From: Diatrype stigma
Lineage: Eukaryota; Ascomycota; Sordariomycetes; Xylariales; Diatrypaceae
NCBI GenBank assembly: GCA_022225965.2
Contig: JAKJXP020000041.1
Span: 248,001 to 312,000 of the forward strand
Direction: 5' to 3'
Length of the DNA: 64,000 bases
Position numbers and translations under genes: made by a program. The notes beneath the pieces are model-generated. The model was not told the origin of the DNA. It saw only the letters and a program-made list of their open reading frames with translations, and searched no databases. Each line of letters starts with the position of its first letter. Position 1 is the first letter of the stretch. Positions 1-12,542 of this stretch are shown here, in pieces.

Positions 1-922
1 CAGCGTCAGGACCGCGTCCGCGCCCTCGACTCCCGGGTCGCCGCCCACCACCACCACCATCACGCGGGCCGCCCCTTCCGCCGCATCGAGCGTGGCGGCC
101 GCCGCGGCCGCCGCTCCGGAGGGCAGGGTCTCTGCCGTCGACGATGTGGACGTCGCCGTCGCCGCCGTGGCAGTCGCCCCCCGCAGCACGGCATGGGGTG
201 GACGCGCGGGCAAGGCGATGCCGGCCTCCAGGTCGGCCTCCGGGGAGGAGGGCGCGAACGATGATGCCGATGAGGACTCCTGCTTCTCGCCGCCTGTGTC
301 CGCCCCCGTGGCCCCGCTGTCGTGGGGGTCGAAGAACAGAGGCGTTAGGCATATCGGGCTGCAATCAGTTAACAGGGGTCATACAGAGGGGTAAGTAAGC
401 AAGTAAGCACAAGCAGGTAAGCGCATGCGGTTCATTCAAGGCATGATCAGAGCAACTTCAACGGTGCGATTTCACCTGTGTGCGTGCATGCGTGCATATT
501 ACGTACCACGGAGCCGCTTCCGTACCAGCAGGCAAGCTGCGGCTGTCGGTGCGCGTCGACGCCCTCTCGACGAGCCGGAAGGCGGCCTGCATCGGCGTCT
601 TCGCCGCCGAATGCCCGTATAGCGTTGTCGACGACGATCTGGACGGCGACGCCGACGAGGATGACGATTGTGGGAACGCGAACGCCCACGCGATGCCGAA
701 CGTCCAGTACGTCATGATCGCCAGGATCCGGAACCAGCGCGCGATCTCACGCCTCTTGAAGTACAGCGTGAAACTATACCATGGTTAGTTAGTACACAGG
801 CGTCAAGATATTCAGTATGGGAGAAAGGGCAAGGGGGGATGGAGGAGCGCGCACATCATGGCTGATGCCAGGATACCGAAGGCCACCGCGCAGAAGATCG
901 TTATCCAAGGGTTCACAGCCAT
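1..922 (-). CDS. Membrane protein, 5' part only (runs off the left edge)
   Basis: I do not recognise the family. The model has exons 855-922, 507-773 and 358 down to base 1, where the frame is still open. Intron 1 (774-854) ends with CTAAC then TATAG; intron 2 (359-506) starts GTACGT and ends TTGCAG; both junctions are phase 2. The first ATG at 922 gives a hydrophobic N-terminus (MAVNPWITIFCAVAFGILAS), then a basic loop (YFKRREIAR) and a second hydrophobic span (about residues 38-58, ending FGIAWAFAFP), then a Ser/Thr-rich region and an Ala/Gly/Ser-rich, probably disordered third exon. So it looks like a two-span or larger membrane protein with a soluble tail. Within exon 2 a second frame also encodes a hydrophobic stretch (TIVILVGVAVQIVV); the chosen frame is the one consistent with both splice phases. 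Start and intron 1 are fairly secure; the tail is less so. Confidence 0.5.
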
Positions 923-1694
923 GATGAGATGCTGGTACGTATATCTAGACGTATACGTGTTCTAAAATAATGTAGTGACTATGCTTGTTCTGCTCTGATA
1001 GTTCTTGATGAGACCTTGGAGGACCTGGTAGTCGGCTAGCGAGCTATGCGGGTTCAATAGAAGCAAGACTCCTAAAATAACAGTTCACTGCTCTGTGCCT
1101 GTTGTGATTCAAGAAAAACAGGTATCTTGTAAGAACTGGCTTTGCGGGAGAAGGAGATGTTGGGCTCGATTTCTTTTACATGCCATCACGATACAGTCTT
1201 CAATCCGGAATACGAGAACCGCATCCACAATACGTTGGGACGTCGGGGGTTTGAAGTTCATGGCTGCCCCTTGCAGAGAAAACTCTGGCCTTTAGTTGAA
1301 GGTTAAATCGGTATTGTCTCTGTGTGCGCTTTATTGAGATGGCCGTCCCTGAGAACTAGGTTCGTAGAAGCAGTAGCTTGCTGCAGTCATCGGTGTTCAA
1401 TGCATTCTACATAGGGACATTGTTGCCGCATAGGCCGACATAACTGAGATACATATATTGGACGATGGAGTTGGCAGTACCTGCGTAGGAGCTCGAATCA
1501 TGATCTATTAGGTATCGGTGAGCGGCATAGCATCGTCCATTGCTATGCACGATATGCGCGAACCCCCATATGCGTCTATTTATAGTACACATACTTACAT
1601 TGGCTCTTCCATCATAAAGTTAACTCCTGAACTTAAACACTCTGCAGGGTGGTACCGATTTATAAACGAAGTATTATGTCATCCAATCCTCCTG
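923..1694. other. Intergenic, no gene seen
   Basis: This separates the 5' end of the left-edge membrane protein gene from the 3' end of the SET methyltransferase gene. Open frames here are short and lack splice-consistent extensions. I see no RNA gene or repeat. Confidence 0.5.
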
Positions 1695-3375
1695 TCACTT
1701 GGTCCTCTGCTTCTTGGCTGCTCGCTGCTCAGGTTGTTCCACGTTCGAGTCTATCTCATCCAGCTTCGCTTGCGCAAAATCAATCGCCTCCTTAAGTAGG
1801 ACCTTCTCGCCCCAGCGAACGGCGACCGCCATCTTCTGACGACCTGTGACTTTCTCATGTGAAAGTAGGTTGAAGTCTTGTACGTAACTCGTGGGATACT
1901 GGGACGCCCTGAGCTCGAAGGCGCGCTTCATGACCAACAGCACCATCTGGTTCCGTCTCTGCTTATCCGGCACCGTCTCGGGGCTGACTTTCCGGACGGC
2001 CTTGAGGAAGGCAGAGATCTGCCCCTCTAGGTCTTCGGGGAGCTTGCTGAGTTTGAGTTCGTCGTGGCACTGGCCTGTGGAGTCGGGCTCGTCCATATCC
2101 CGGTCTAAGACGAAAGTATCTTCGATCTCTTCGGGGTCAAGCTGGCCGATCTGTGAACTGTTAGTACGAGCATTTAAACTAACCTGTGCTTGGCATGGAG
2201 CTGTATGTTCCCTTACCACTTTACCCCATGCAGCTTCATCAAAGTTGAGTGCTTCTTTCAGAACCGAAAGTACCAGATCCCAGGAGATCTCAACTACGTC
2301 ATAACGACTATGCTTATCTGTCACGTAACCGTAACGCCTGAGGAGCTCTCCGTTGGCCAGGGGCCCGTAGTAATTGAGTATCTCCTGGCCAGCCGATATA
2401 GGTCGCAATGATGTGACAGTGAGCGCATCCTCGCCGTGATTGACATGAGCCTGTTTAGTGTTAATGAATGAAGGTCAACCTCTTCAGGAGTATAGCATCA
2501 GGTTGACGACTTACGTTGAACTCAGCATCAGCGTTGAGGATATCTGCCATGGGTACCATACCCATCATGATCTTGCCCTCTCTGTCTTCAATCCACTCAT
2601 CGTCATCCTCTGACTCGGGCTTTTCCTCGTCGTTCTCAAGGTCGAAGGCGTAGGCCATGATGGTGCTCCCCATGCAATGGCACAGCGTTACGAGCTGCTC
2701 CTCGCCAAGCCTTTCAGCTCCCTCCGGATAGAAAACCGTGGCATGTGCTTGTATCACCGGAAGGATCTTGGCGCGGAACATGTTCTCTGCCTCATCTCTG
2801 CCAATCTTAGACGTGATCGCGCTAGCCTGTAGCTCTGCCAGTTCTCCTTCAGACCAGAACATCAAGGTGTTGAATTCCTTGGGAAGTACATTGAGATAGG
2901 GCTTCCAGGCAGACCGGTCGCCTTGCAGATACTCGTAGATCATGACCAGAATGAGAGACACCCAAGAATCGGGCGTCACGCTGGACTCGCCGCCCTCTTC
3001 GTCTGCTTCGTTGTCTGCATCTTCCAATGCGGTTGTTGAATCCTCGAAAACCTCGGGGATCTTCTGGGAGAGCTCAGAGGACTCGACACTGATAATTGCC
3101 TTCCTCGGAATGGTAAATAGCACGGTATCTTCTGGGATGTCTGCAGTGGCCACTGTTGTTCCATGGTTGCACATCCATCGATTGGATTTCCTTCAATCAG
3201 CAAAACTTTTCCCCATTGGTGGCAAGGTGAAAGACCAGGACCCACCGATTCCCCTGCCGGCTCCTCGCTCGCGAAGGTCTTGGATCTTGATGCTCTCATG
3301 GAAAGTTGTCCCTGGCCATGCCCTGAACCAATCCAGGAAAGACTGCGATTGGTCTTCAAAAGTCGAAGGCGACAT
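1695..3375 (-). CDS. rkm4: RKM4-like ribosomal lysine N-methyltransferase (SET domain)
   Basis: A predicted 485-residue SET-domain protein of the RuBisCO-LSMT type, close in length to yeast Rkm4 (494 aa), which monomethylates a lysine of ribosomal protein L42. Exons are 3246-3375, 2515-3152, 2217-2450 and 1695-2150. Splicing exon 1 to exon 2 restores GRGIVATADIPEDTVLF, the usual start of the SET core. The long insert between SET halves is acidic (EDDDEWIEDREG). The second SET half has PMADILNADAEF, SAGQEILNYYG and LLRRYGYV, with the conserved substrate/AdoMet tyrosine region near residues 283-285. The C-terminal half is the Rubis-subs-bind-type helical domain. The tail is basic (KKQRTK), a possible nuclear signal. 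The third intron (2151-2216) is 66 nt and stop-free, so unspliced message stays in frame. The start at 3375 is the only ATG in frame with the SET core. Rkm4 rather than Rkm3 or another LSMT paralogue is inferred. Confidence 0.88.
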
Positions 3376-6300
3376 GTCGGTTTCCTTGGGATCGATTGCC
3401 GGAATATCAATATCGAAATCTCAAACATGGGAATTTTGATTCCAAACCGGCGCGATCGATCGGCATGTGGCGTAGGTCAGGATGCAGGTGCTGGATGGGG
3501 CATTTCCGGTCCGACAACCTTACCGCCACTAAGCATGACAGCTGACCGTCAGCTGAAACGGCCCAGGAGCACGTTCCAGATGAAGTTTAGTTTACTTAGG
3601 TGTCCATATTTAACCGAACATTTTGACAGAGACAGAGACAGAATTGCAAACGTCCAATTGGTTGAGGTGTGAAAAGGGGGGAAATCGCATATCCGCAATG
3701 TTTCCGCGGCGATAGAAAATCATTATTAACTATCTAGTCTAACTACCTATGTAGTCCATAGATTTGGTAATCTAAGGGGGCGCGGTGGTACGGCAACTAC
3801 GCTGTTCCGCTTTGCAAAGGACAATAGGTAGGCACAAGGCTCAACTTGTTCAAGCTCCCGCTGTTGTGCTTCACCGGTGCCACAACCCCCTATTGCCACT
3901 TCGCAACGAGCATGATGCCACGCATAGCAGTACTTCAGACAGCCGACATGTCCCTAGCTGTTATGCACCGTATCAGTAGGGTAGAGATGCCGGCGCACTA
4001 TACGGAGCCCTCTATCATTTGTATATGCATGCATCGAGTAGAGCGGCAGCGTCTCATCCCGTCAACAAGACGCAGCCTAGTCTCTTGTCGGTGTGGGATT
4101 CCAAGTTTCTTGTTTCATTTATCTCTTCTTCGTGAGCCAATAGTTCAGGGTATGGAAGCTATTAGCTTGGTTTTGATATCGAATGAGACGGGTTGTCACC
4201 TAGAAGACTTGGTATGATCCATGCAACGGGACACTGACTACATCGGTGGTGTAAGGGGCTGTGTTCAATGTTCCAAATAGTGGCAAACTGTAACAGTTAT
4301 TTATAATTGTCGTATTATAGATCAATTCAAGGCTTCATAAAATGAAGTGGGTGTTATAGCAAACCACTTCTCCCAAGCAAATTTCGATAATGCTATGGAG
4401 CCCAGGAAGTATAGTATGTCGTAGCTACCAGCCTAACTACCATCTTCCAGTTGTAAGATGAGAAGGGTACTGTGTAAAACACTGTTATCTGCTCACTGCA
4501 TGAGTATAATTACAGACACCTCTTTGCGTATTCATTGAACTTCTAGGTCAGTATAAATAGGTAGCCACACATGTAGGTAGTGATGCTGGTATACATTGTT
4601 GCGATGTACTACCAATAATCTGCCTATACCCGTACTGTTATAGTCACAGTTTAGCTACTGAAACAAGTCAGAAGAGGACGAGTCGGATCGTCCATCACTC
4701 CATGTGAAGCAATGACCTAGAGCCTGCCTTCAATGGTTCCCTGCCGTCCCCATGCATCTGTGGATTGTCATATGCACAGGAATGGAGCCCGACCGACGCC
4801 AGGTTGTTTGCATTGAAAGGTCTATATACCTTGTGGGATGTATGTAAACCCCCCGTCATTACTTTATTGTCGTCAACCAAGAGTGCATATATGGTGAACA
4901 TATTCTAAGACTTTAGCTGGCCATGTATCATTACAACAGTAACTTGCAAATGGAGTCGTAGGTGTCAGGTATGCCATTATATAATAGCATATTCAGCTAA
5001 TAATCATTCAGGGTCACCCGTACCTAAATAAGAACTCGAATAAGAGTGACCTTGAAAGATCAGTTCTTCAATCTATAGGGAGGCGGAACCGGAACGCTAC
5101 GGGCGATGCCATTTGGAGATTATATCCAAGGATGTAGAATATAGCTCTACCATGCTATGTGACTATTCACATCCCAATTTCATCAAACATCTTCTTTGCC
5201 CCTTTATCCCGCAAGTCTTATTCAGTAACTACATGCCCTTACACTGTGACATATACTTTCCCCTACGTCTTGTATATCTACTTCTGAGCCTCACCGGTGG
5301 CTGCCGTATTTGCCACGACCTTGGCAAATCGAGACACAGGGGATCGGGATCTTACCTACAACGTGGTAGATCGGGAACTGCGGGTAAAAGTCTCTATCCC
5401 TGTACTTGGTTGCATCGACGGAGATTGTGTCGGGAAGATACTACCGATAGCTGCTGTTAAATTCCACGTCGACCCATCTATGGTTTCCGAATAACGAAGA
5501 AGTCTAAAACCTTCTCGACTGAGGACAGGCCCGACATGAATTCACCCATGAAGATTTTATGCACACAGGATACAAGCTGTCTCCTTCAGATTCATCTATT
5601 CAGAGATAGACACTTCCGGTTCATTATGAGTTTCTTATTAGTATCAATATACACCCCTTTCTACCACCTACTCATGAGCACACGCAATATCCACCATACT
5701 CAGCTCTACCAATTGTTCCCATCAGTCAAGAAGAACGGACATATTGTTTTCATTCGAAAGTCCTATTCACATCGTAACTGACAACCAGCGGCATCCAGTA
5801 CGAAATATCGACGACACACCGAAACCTGCGATTCAACCCCTTTCTTGGTCGGCCTCAGACGTGCGCTCAGCACATACCTCAGTAACCCAGACCATCCATC
5901 GAATGTATCCTCACGAACAACCAGGCCCGACCGTTGCGTATCACTCCAGTGCTATTTGAAACTCAAGCTTTGGGTTTCGAGTTGACCTAAGTGATATATG
6001 TGATGTATTATTATACAGAGTTCATCACAGTTCGTTACTATTAGGAGAGGCGAAGGGTCATTGCCTTGTGACACTACGATACGCACAGGAAATTTCGAAA
6101 TATCAATACTTGATTGTGCCATTGAGCTGGCACTCGCTGCATGTGGCGGCGGACACAACTAGTCGTGCAGGGATTACAGGCCCTGTTATCCTAGCAGAGC
6201 AAGGAGCCAGGGGATGCTGCAGGAGCAGCGAGCCCGCCGAGGGAAACCTGGCCAATGATCCAACGATCAGGTCGCAATTCACAAGGGCCCCGGCCTCTGG

Positions 6301-6576
6301 GCCCCGGGCCTTGCCTACAACGCGCAGCGATCAGGAACTCGGCAATGCACTCTATGTCATCATGAAATAACACTCTGTTTATGTCAGGAATGACCGATAT
6401 AGAAATGGCGAACTTGTCTCTAGGTCTTGAAAAGACGATTTGTCCTCTTAGTCTAATCTCCACTAGAGCTTTGCGGCGGCAGGGTTGACTACCAGTTCAT
6501 CCTCACCCTTTTCTCCATTATAAGTTACCTTACCCGCACCGAGAGGGGAGAAAAATGAGAAAGCCGTGGGGGTCAT
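3376..6576. other. 3.2 kb gene-poor accessory DNA
   Basis: I find no frame with coding character and splice support on either strand. It is moderately AT-rich with scattered short motifs of the TACCTA/TAGGTA kind. A GC-rich patch at about 6285-6315 (GGGCCCCGG repeats) stands out but shows no structure I can name. Confidence 0.5.
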
Positions 6577-7815
6577 TTGGTACCACTTATTCCACCTCCA
6601 TCACGTCCTTCATCCTCTTGCTTGGAGAAACCAACCCTTGAAGAATGGGCATCGACCAGTTTCGACCAGCTCTTGCCCCCACTGTTCGACACAGTCTTAG
6701 GGGCGGTGTTTAAAGACGATGGAAGCACCTTTGCTATAGACCTTATCGCGTGCCCGGACTCGCCGAGTCTGACGCCCAAACTGGAGAGATTCTCTGACCA
6801 GTCAGTATATCAGCGAGCATCTGAGCGAAGGATCCCATTCGACCGAGATCGAGATGTTCATTTTGGTCTTGTGAGCTGCTACGACGTCGTGGTGGCATCT
6901 CCCCCTTCACGCCACGATACTCATGCTCGAAGGCCGATTGGCGAGCGCTGGGATACCGTACGACATGGAGATGGGCATGTCACATGTTGCAATATAGCTC
7001 GAGCTTTTCTGTCGACAAAGGCCCTGCTGATGTCAGTGGCGAGCCTCTGCCGGCTGGCCTCCCGCGAATGACCCTGATGCCCGGACTGCATAATCCGCTT
7101 GCGAAAGGTTCCCTCGGGACCACCGTTCTTTTTGCGATTTTGGGTTGAGGCAGAATATGTCGCTTACTTGCAACCGATAACCTACCTACCGGAAAACTTG
7201 CCGGCTCTATCAGAGCACCCGGAAGGCAACCGTTTGGGCATGAATACCTCGCAGCCCTCGTCGATCACCAAGTCCACAGGACCTGACTGGAATGTGCCTG
7301 TTGAAATCTTCCAGCCACGGCGATATTCCTATGCCGTGTCATGCTTGATAGCGCTAGGGGCTCCCAGAGACGGATTGAGGAGTGGGAAGGATGCCTGCAG
7401 ATGCAGGACGCCGGCGAAACTGACGAAGAGACTCCAAGCTGCCAGGTTGTTTTATGTAATGAAAGCTTGGCGTTTCGCGAATTACTTCCTTACGACGACA
7501 ATAGCTAGGCTCTGATGTTGCGATGACGTTGGGAGACCTAACTGCGGCTATAGATTGGGTATATCGCCGGAGGATCCAGCTATGTTGGTTGGTGTGGTTG
7601 GCAGGGGAAGCTCATGTGAGCCGGCCTTCCAACTGAGGTGGACATCTTATACAAGGATATCTGGCCGAGGATGTCTAACTGGGCTGCCTACCACGATCGG
7701 CTACGGGATTCCCTTCGAGCGTAGTTCCGGATGTTGGGATCTACCCTGCATGATGGGAACCGAGGCAATGCGCTGCTATCCTTCGCCGGTCAAGTCAATA
7801 TTGGGGTGTTAAGGA
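6577..7815 (+). pseudogene. Possible decayed coding region, family not recognised
   Basis: Three consecutive plus-strand open stretches (6577-7071, 7099-7515, 7555-7812) are longer and more protein-like than their surroundings, but they fall in different frames, lack good splice signals between them and are broken by stops. Fragments such as KPTLEEWASTSFDQLL and the segment at about 7650-7815 (DIWPRMSNWAAYHDRLRDSL in another frame) look like remnants of one or two old genes. It lies directly upstream of the tandem orphan genes, so it could be a dead relative, but I could not align it with them. It could equally be chance open reading in a GC-richer patch. Confidence 0.25.
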
Positions 7816-7951
7816 AAGGTCATGACGCCTGGTGATTGAGATGAAAAAAGGAAAACCCGAAAGCAAATAAAAGGAGAAGACAAGGATTCGCGAAGAGCGG
7901 ATAATCTATCTATTGTCTAATCGAGGGATCAAGTCCAAGTACAGCTACTCA

Positions 7952-8910
7952 ATGTCGTCGGTAGGCATATTTGTGTCGAATGAACTCTTCGTGTACGCTA
8001 ATTGCTGAAGTCAAAATCACACTCACACCATAAGAACTCGTCGAAGCAGTCTTCGAAAGGGGGGTCAAGCAACACCAGCGGATCGACTAGGGAGGATGGC
8101 CTCAGTTTCTATTTTGTTGTCAACGAGCTATCCATAGCGAACGAATACGTGTTGCGGGATCAATGGGGCAACTCCGTACCTCCATCGGTTCCCGAGGGTT
8201 TCACAGGCGAAGTCCCCGGCACGGTCTTCCGTTACTTTAACGGCAGCGTTCATGCGGCCCCGAACATGATGTGGGTTCGTGAGCCGGGGCAGGAAGGCGG
8301 GATTTTCGATACCAATGGAGGGTGGATGCTGGCAGGTTACTGTACGGGCACCGCTTTCGACTGCGGCGGGTTCTTGCCCTGTGTGTTGGGAGCTGGAGAC
8401 CCCACTGTCAACGTGTCTTCGACTCTGATGGCGAGTCCCAGCAATCAGTATTGGGCTCTTCATTTCTCCCACGGAGAGGGGGGCGTGTCGAGAGCTACCA
8501 ACGGCCAGTTCAAATACATTGCAGGAAGAGATGCTAGCTGGTTAGGGTCCCTTGTCCCGTCGAATTATATCAACCCGAGAGAGGGAATCCCTAGGTCCAG
8601 GGGACTCGGAGGCCAGATGACAATCATCCTTGGTCTTATGGGTCTTACCCAGAGGAAGCGGCGTGCAAACGACGCATTTCTCCATCACTGGACCAACCAT
8701 CGATGGACTGGTCGGAAACACCATGTCGTTTGTACGTGTTTCACTTAATCTCTGTCGCATAGGCACAACATTGACCGCTACCATATAGCTCCGGACGGTC
8801 CCCCGCGAGGTGTTCTTGTCCATATCGCTCTTGACCCCAACCAGGATCCAACGCAATGCCAGAGTAACCTCCAGGCATTTGAACAATATGGGATTGCAGT
8901 TACCGGTTGA
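7952..8910 (+). CDS. Orphan-family protein A (first of a tandem paralogous pair)
   Basis: No known family recognised. Exons are 7952-7960 (ATG TCG TCG only), 8011-8731 and 8789-8910, giving 283 residues. The tiny first exon is inferred because the long frame has no ATG upstream of its conserved part; intron 1 (50 nt) starts GTAGGC, ends CTGAAG and is phase 0. Intron 2 (GTACGT...CATATAG, phase 1) joins to an exon ending in NLQAFEQYGIAV. The N-terminus is Ser/His/Lys-rich and probably disordered; there is no signal peptide or membrane span. Blocks shared with the gene at 9850: FVV, WGN..PPS, V[FK]F.Y.NG[ST]V, H...GVSR, SW......VP, SRGLGG.M..I.GL..LTQ, DAF, RG[VI][LI]VHIA and GIAV. Five cysteines, three clustered at CTGTAFDCGGFLPC. 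Two gene models with matching intron positions make the structure credible; function is unknown. Confidence 0.62.
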
Positions 8911-9849
8911 AGATCTTAAAGTGATTGATCAGTCGTTGAGATGCTACAGGCTTCTGTCGGAAATATTTCGCCGTTTCAGGTTCTATCATCCAATGAAGAC
9001 CAACTAACAGTGAAGAACACTGGATGATCCACCTGACAAAGGTCTGGTCATAAACGCTTCCTTTTAGGAATTTCACGTGCTATTTCCTTCTCATATTTCG
9101 AGCGGCCTACCTCACCGTACTCCTCCCTTTTCATCAGTTACGATGTTTCTTTCAGCTTCACTTCGGACTTGGGCGGCGGTGACTCAAGCCAACTGTTGAT
9201 GGACAGGTCTATTATGAAAAGGGCGCCCTATCATTGCATTGTTGAAGACCATGAACCCCTGTTGTTTGAGCTACTCCTGATCAGCAAGCTTATACTGGTA
9301 CCGAGATCAATTCAGTTCTGGTTTAGCTTTGGGGATCATGGGAGGTGGTTCAACCCTTCTGCAGTGTAAAGGATTAGGAGCAATTAATCAGTTTGAACAA
9401 CACTGTCCTGACATTGAGACTACCTAGTATATACGCGACGAGGAAATATAAAAGGAGAAATTGGCAAACTAGTAAAATCACAGGAAGACCCGCCCCTTTA
9501 TGCTGCCATCGTACAGAAGTGACGTATTGGCCAGCACACGTGCACGTCAGTACGTTTGGCGACGGGAGCTAAATTCATTTTCGTACGCGTTGGCCAGACA
9601 CAGGTTTCCTTGAACGGCCTCATAGCTACCAGATAAACCAACTGGTCGATACCCCGCACCAGAGACAATTCATCAATGGTGCTGCTGTGCCACGCATAGC
9701 CGAGTTCTCGTGGACACGGATGGCGTGGTCTCGATGGAAGATATTAACCGTGAGAGAGGGGTCTTCTTTTGTGGTGGAATTCATCCCGGGAGCTTGCCAT
9801 TAACAGGGCCATCGAGATAGATATACAGAGAACAGGTCATAAGTAAGCG
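8911..9849. other. Spacer between the two orphan paralogues
   Basis: About 0.94 kb between the tandem genes with no supported coding exon. It presumably holds the 3' end of the first gene and the promoter of the second. I see no transposon ends here. Confidence 0.4.
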
Positions 9850-11220
9850 ATGGGGGATCAAGTAGGGGTAAGACACTTTATCATCATCAACAGATACTTC
9901 GTCACGATGCTAATACCCTTTCTCTCCGTTGTTAGCTCTCCTATGGTTACCGCGACGTCCAAAAGATGCAATCGGAAGTTAAATGGTTCTCAGAAGGGTC
10001 TCGGGAGACTCAAATGCCTCGGGGCGGGGCCGTGAGCCAGAATGTCGAGTTCCTATTCGTCGTGCTAGAGGTGACTGTGTTCGAGGACGAGCTAGTCAAC
10101 GGCGTGAAGATCGAAGCGGATAGATGGGGCAACTACACGCCGCCGAGCACCTGGATGGGTTATGGCAGCGAGGGGGTGGGGAAAGTTTTCAAGTACGATA
10201 ATGGCACCGTTAGCCCTGCCGAGGGCTACGTGTGGTATCGGCCGGCGCCTCACTACCCGGGGAGGATTGGCAAGTGGAATTTCGCCGCCAGAGACAGGAA
10301 GGGGAACCTTCTCCCTGCTTTCGAGCCGTGCCGCCCTCACACTTCGCGCACCATTTTCGACGGCGGGAACTTCTTAGGGATCTTGATCAAGATGAAAGAT
10401 GTGTCGGTCAATCCCATCTACGAGGACAACAACGGGTATTATACGGACGAGGACGGCGAATCGGATGGCAAGATTGCCGATGGTAATGATGGATGTGGTG
10501 CTTGGGAAAATTGGAGCGAATCCGGCGACGTCGGAGGCGACGTCGGAATGGGGGTTGAAGGGCTTTGGGGGGTCTCGAGCGAGCTCGGGTATACCTCTAT
10601 AACAGAAACCGGATGGTCGCCTATGTATGGCTGGATGGATTGGCGCGAAGAGAAGGATAGCGAACCATGGCTCCCCATGAGGTTCGAGCACGATAACGGC
10701 GTGAGCCGCATCTCGCTGGGAGACGAAGGCGGGAGATGCGCCGCTGCGTGGGGACCAAGCTGGATTCCCAACATTGTCCCCGCACTGTATACGAATCTTG
10801 ATGCTCATCCTCGATCCGTCTCCCGCGGTCTTGGGGGCGACATGGCGGCTGTGATTGGGCTGCTGGCTCTGACACAAGAAACGAACCACTGCGACGAAGC
10901 TTTCTACAGACCTCAAAATCCCGACACGGAACTCGGCGGCTCCAACCCAGATGAGTACCACCAAGCCGAGGTAGTGTGGAAGGAACAGAAATGGAATGGC
11001 ACACGCCACAGTAACGCTTGTGGGTGCTCCTAATCCATGCGTGTGTTACGATGTTTACTGACGCTTCCATGCTCCGGCGAAAGCGCCCCGTAGCCATGAC
11101 CCTCGGCGCGGGATCATCGTACATATTGCGTGGGAACCTGGGAAAGATGCAATTGAGGCTTGGAGAAACCTAAGGCAGTTCGAAATGAATGGCATTGCTG
11201 TCAGGGAACAGTGGGAGTGA
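9850..11220 (+). CDS. Orphan-family protein B (second of the tandem pair)
   Basis: Paralogue of the gene at 7952, unrecognised family. Exons are 9850-9867, 9936-11019 and 11084-11220, giving 412 residues. Intron 1 (GTAAGA...GTTAG) is phase 0 and very close to the start, as in the first gene. Intron 2 (GTGGGT...GCGAAAG) is phase 1; this acceptor is chosen because it gives SPRSHDPRRGIIVHIAWEP, matching SPDGPPRGVLVHIALDP in the first protein. The 130-residue size difference is mostly one insertion at about residues 165-250, rich in Asp, Gly and Asn. Shared landmarks include DRWGNYTPPS, VFKYDNGTV, HDNGVSRIS, SRGLGGDMAAVIGLLALTQ and FEMNGIAV. It is acidic, soluble and lacks a signal peptide. A donor six bases earlier in exon 1 would also keep frame. 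Confidence 0.62.
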
Positions 11221-12542
11221 TTCGATGATTATAAGGAGTTTGGTATGTAACGTTGGGTGTATGTCACCCATTTGGGATCCCTAGAGCTGAGTAGGTATAC
11301 TACTACTAAGACATCTGATGGTACTACTCGATTCCTTGTCTATAAAAGGGGGGGAGGGGGGATAGGAGGTTTGATTCTCCACTTTCCATCTCAGTCTTTC
11401 TAACCACTCTCCTGGCGCATTGGTCTTAACGGTTAAACTTGAGAATGATCAGCCCAATCAAGGTATAATACAGGGGTAACCTCATACCGTTATTTAATTT
11501 ACCAATGTTCTTAGGTTAACCGCAACAAGACTATTTCAGTACATGGTGTATGAATTGGAAGATCATTTACCTGTGTTGTCCTCTTGGCATAAATTGCGGA
11601 CAACAGATGGAGATTTTTAGCAAGTAGCATACAGACCAATATCACACTCCCTAACGTAGTCAAATCCACGAACCTTCGCGTCGTGACCAAGTTCAGCCTT
11701 ATACTGAGTTAGACTCTCGTTGCTGAGGTATACCGGTAAAAATTGGCCAATATGAGGTGGTCCCCATCACCGACCCGAGTCCATGCCGCCGTATCCAGCT
11801 AGCTAGCTGTCATTGGTTTGACTTACGGGGACAGGTACCATGTCAGACTCCTGGAAACCGGAAGCTTGTACCCGAAGGGAGCAGAGCCTGCATGATGAAT
11901 TGAGCAGAGAAAGTATTGTACAACAGGCCATGGAAGACGATTGCCTGCAAGTTCTTGCTTTATCGAATTAGATCCGGACGGATAACTAACCCGGTAGTCG
12001 TTGTGTAGCTGCAGGCGCCTCTCTCGTCTTAGGAGTATACTCCAGACTGGACGGATAGCGCTATCAACGAAGCGTAGTCGGGCGTTGCTCCAATGTCACC
12101 CTGCCTACCACACTTAAGAGGCAGGCCGTCAAGCTGACGCTAGGGGTGAGGTTACTCCCGGGAAACTAGTATCTATTATGGACATCTGAGAGGCCTATTG
12201 AGTCCCACGGAACGACCAAGCAGCGAGGCGCACATGTACACGTTGCAACTTGCTTTCATTTGCCCCTAAGCGTCTTTCATCACAAGACCCTACACATCCT
12301 GCTGTCCTCCCACAAGACGTGATGCCCCTACCGAATCATCGTCACATCGCCTTGCTGTGAGTCGAGAGAGGTTGGCTCGCTGACACTTATAGCAGCGGCA
12401 GCGGGTATGTCCCACCATGAAAACACTGCCATTGCGGAAACCCGCCTGTTGCATCTGCATTTGAACGGGTATTGCCCGGCGGCATTTCCCCTCCCCTACC
12501 GTCGCGCACGACATCGTCCTTGTGGTTCCCTCCCCCATCGAC
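11221..12542. other. Intergenic, no gene seen
   Basis: This runs from the end of the orphan gene pair to the 3' end of the YAR1 homologue. Frames are short and unsupported. A G-run lies near 11348-11361. Nothing else stands out. Confidence 0.45.
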
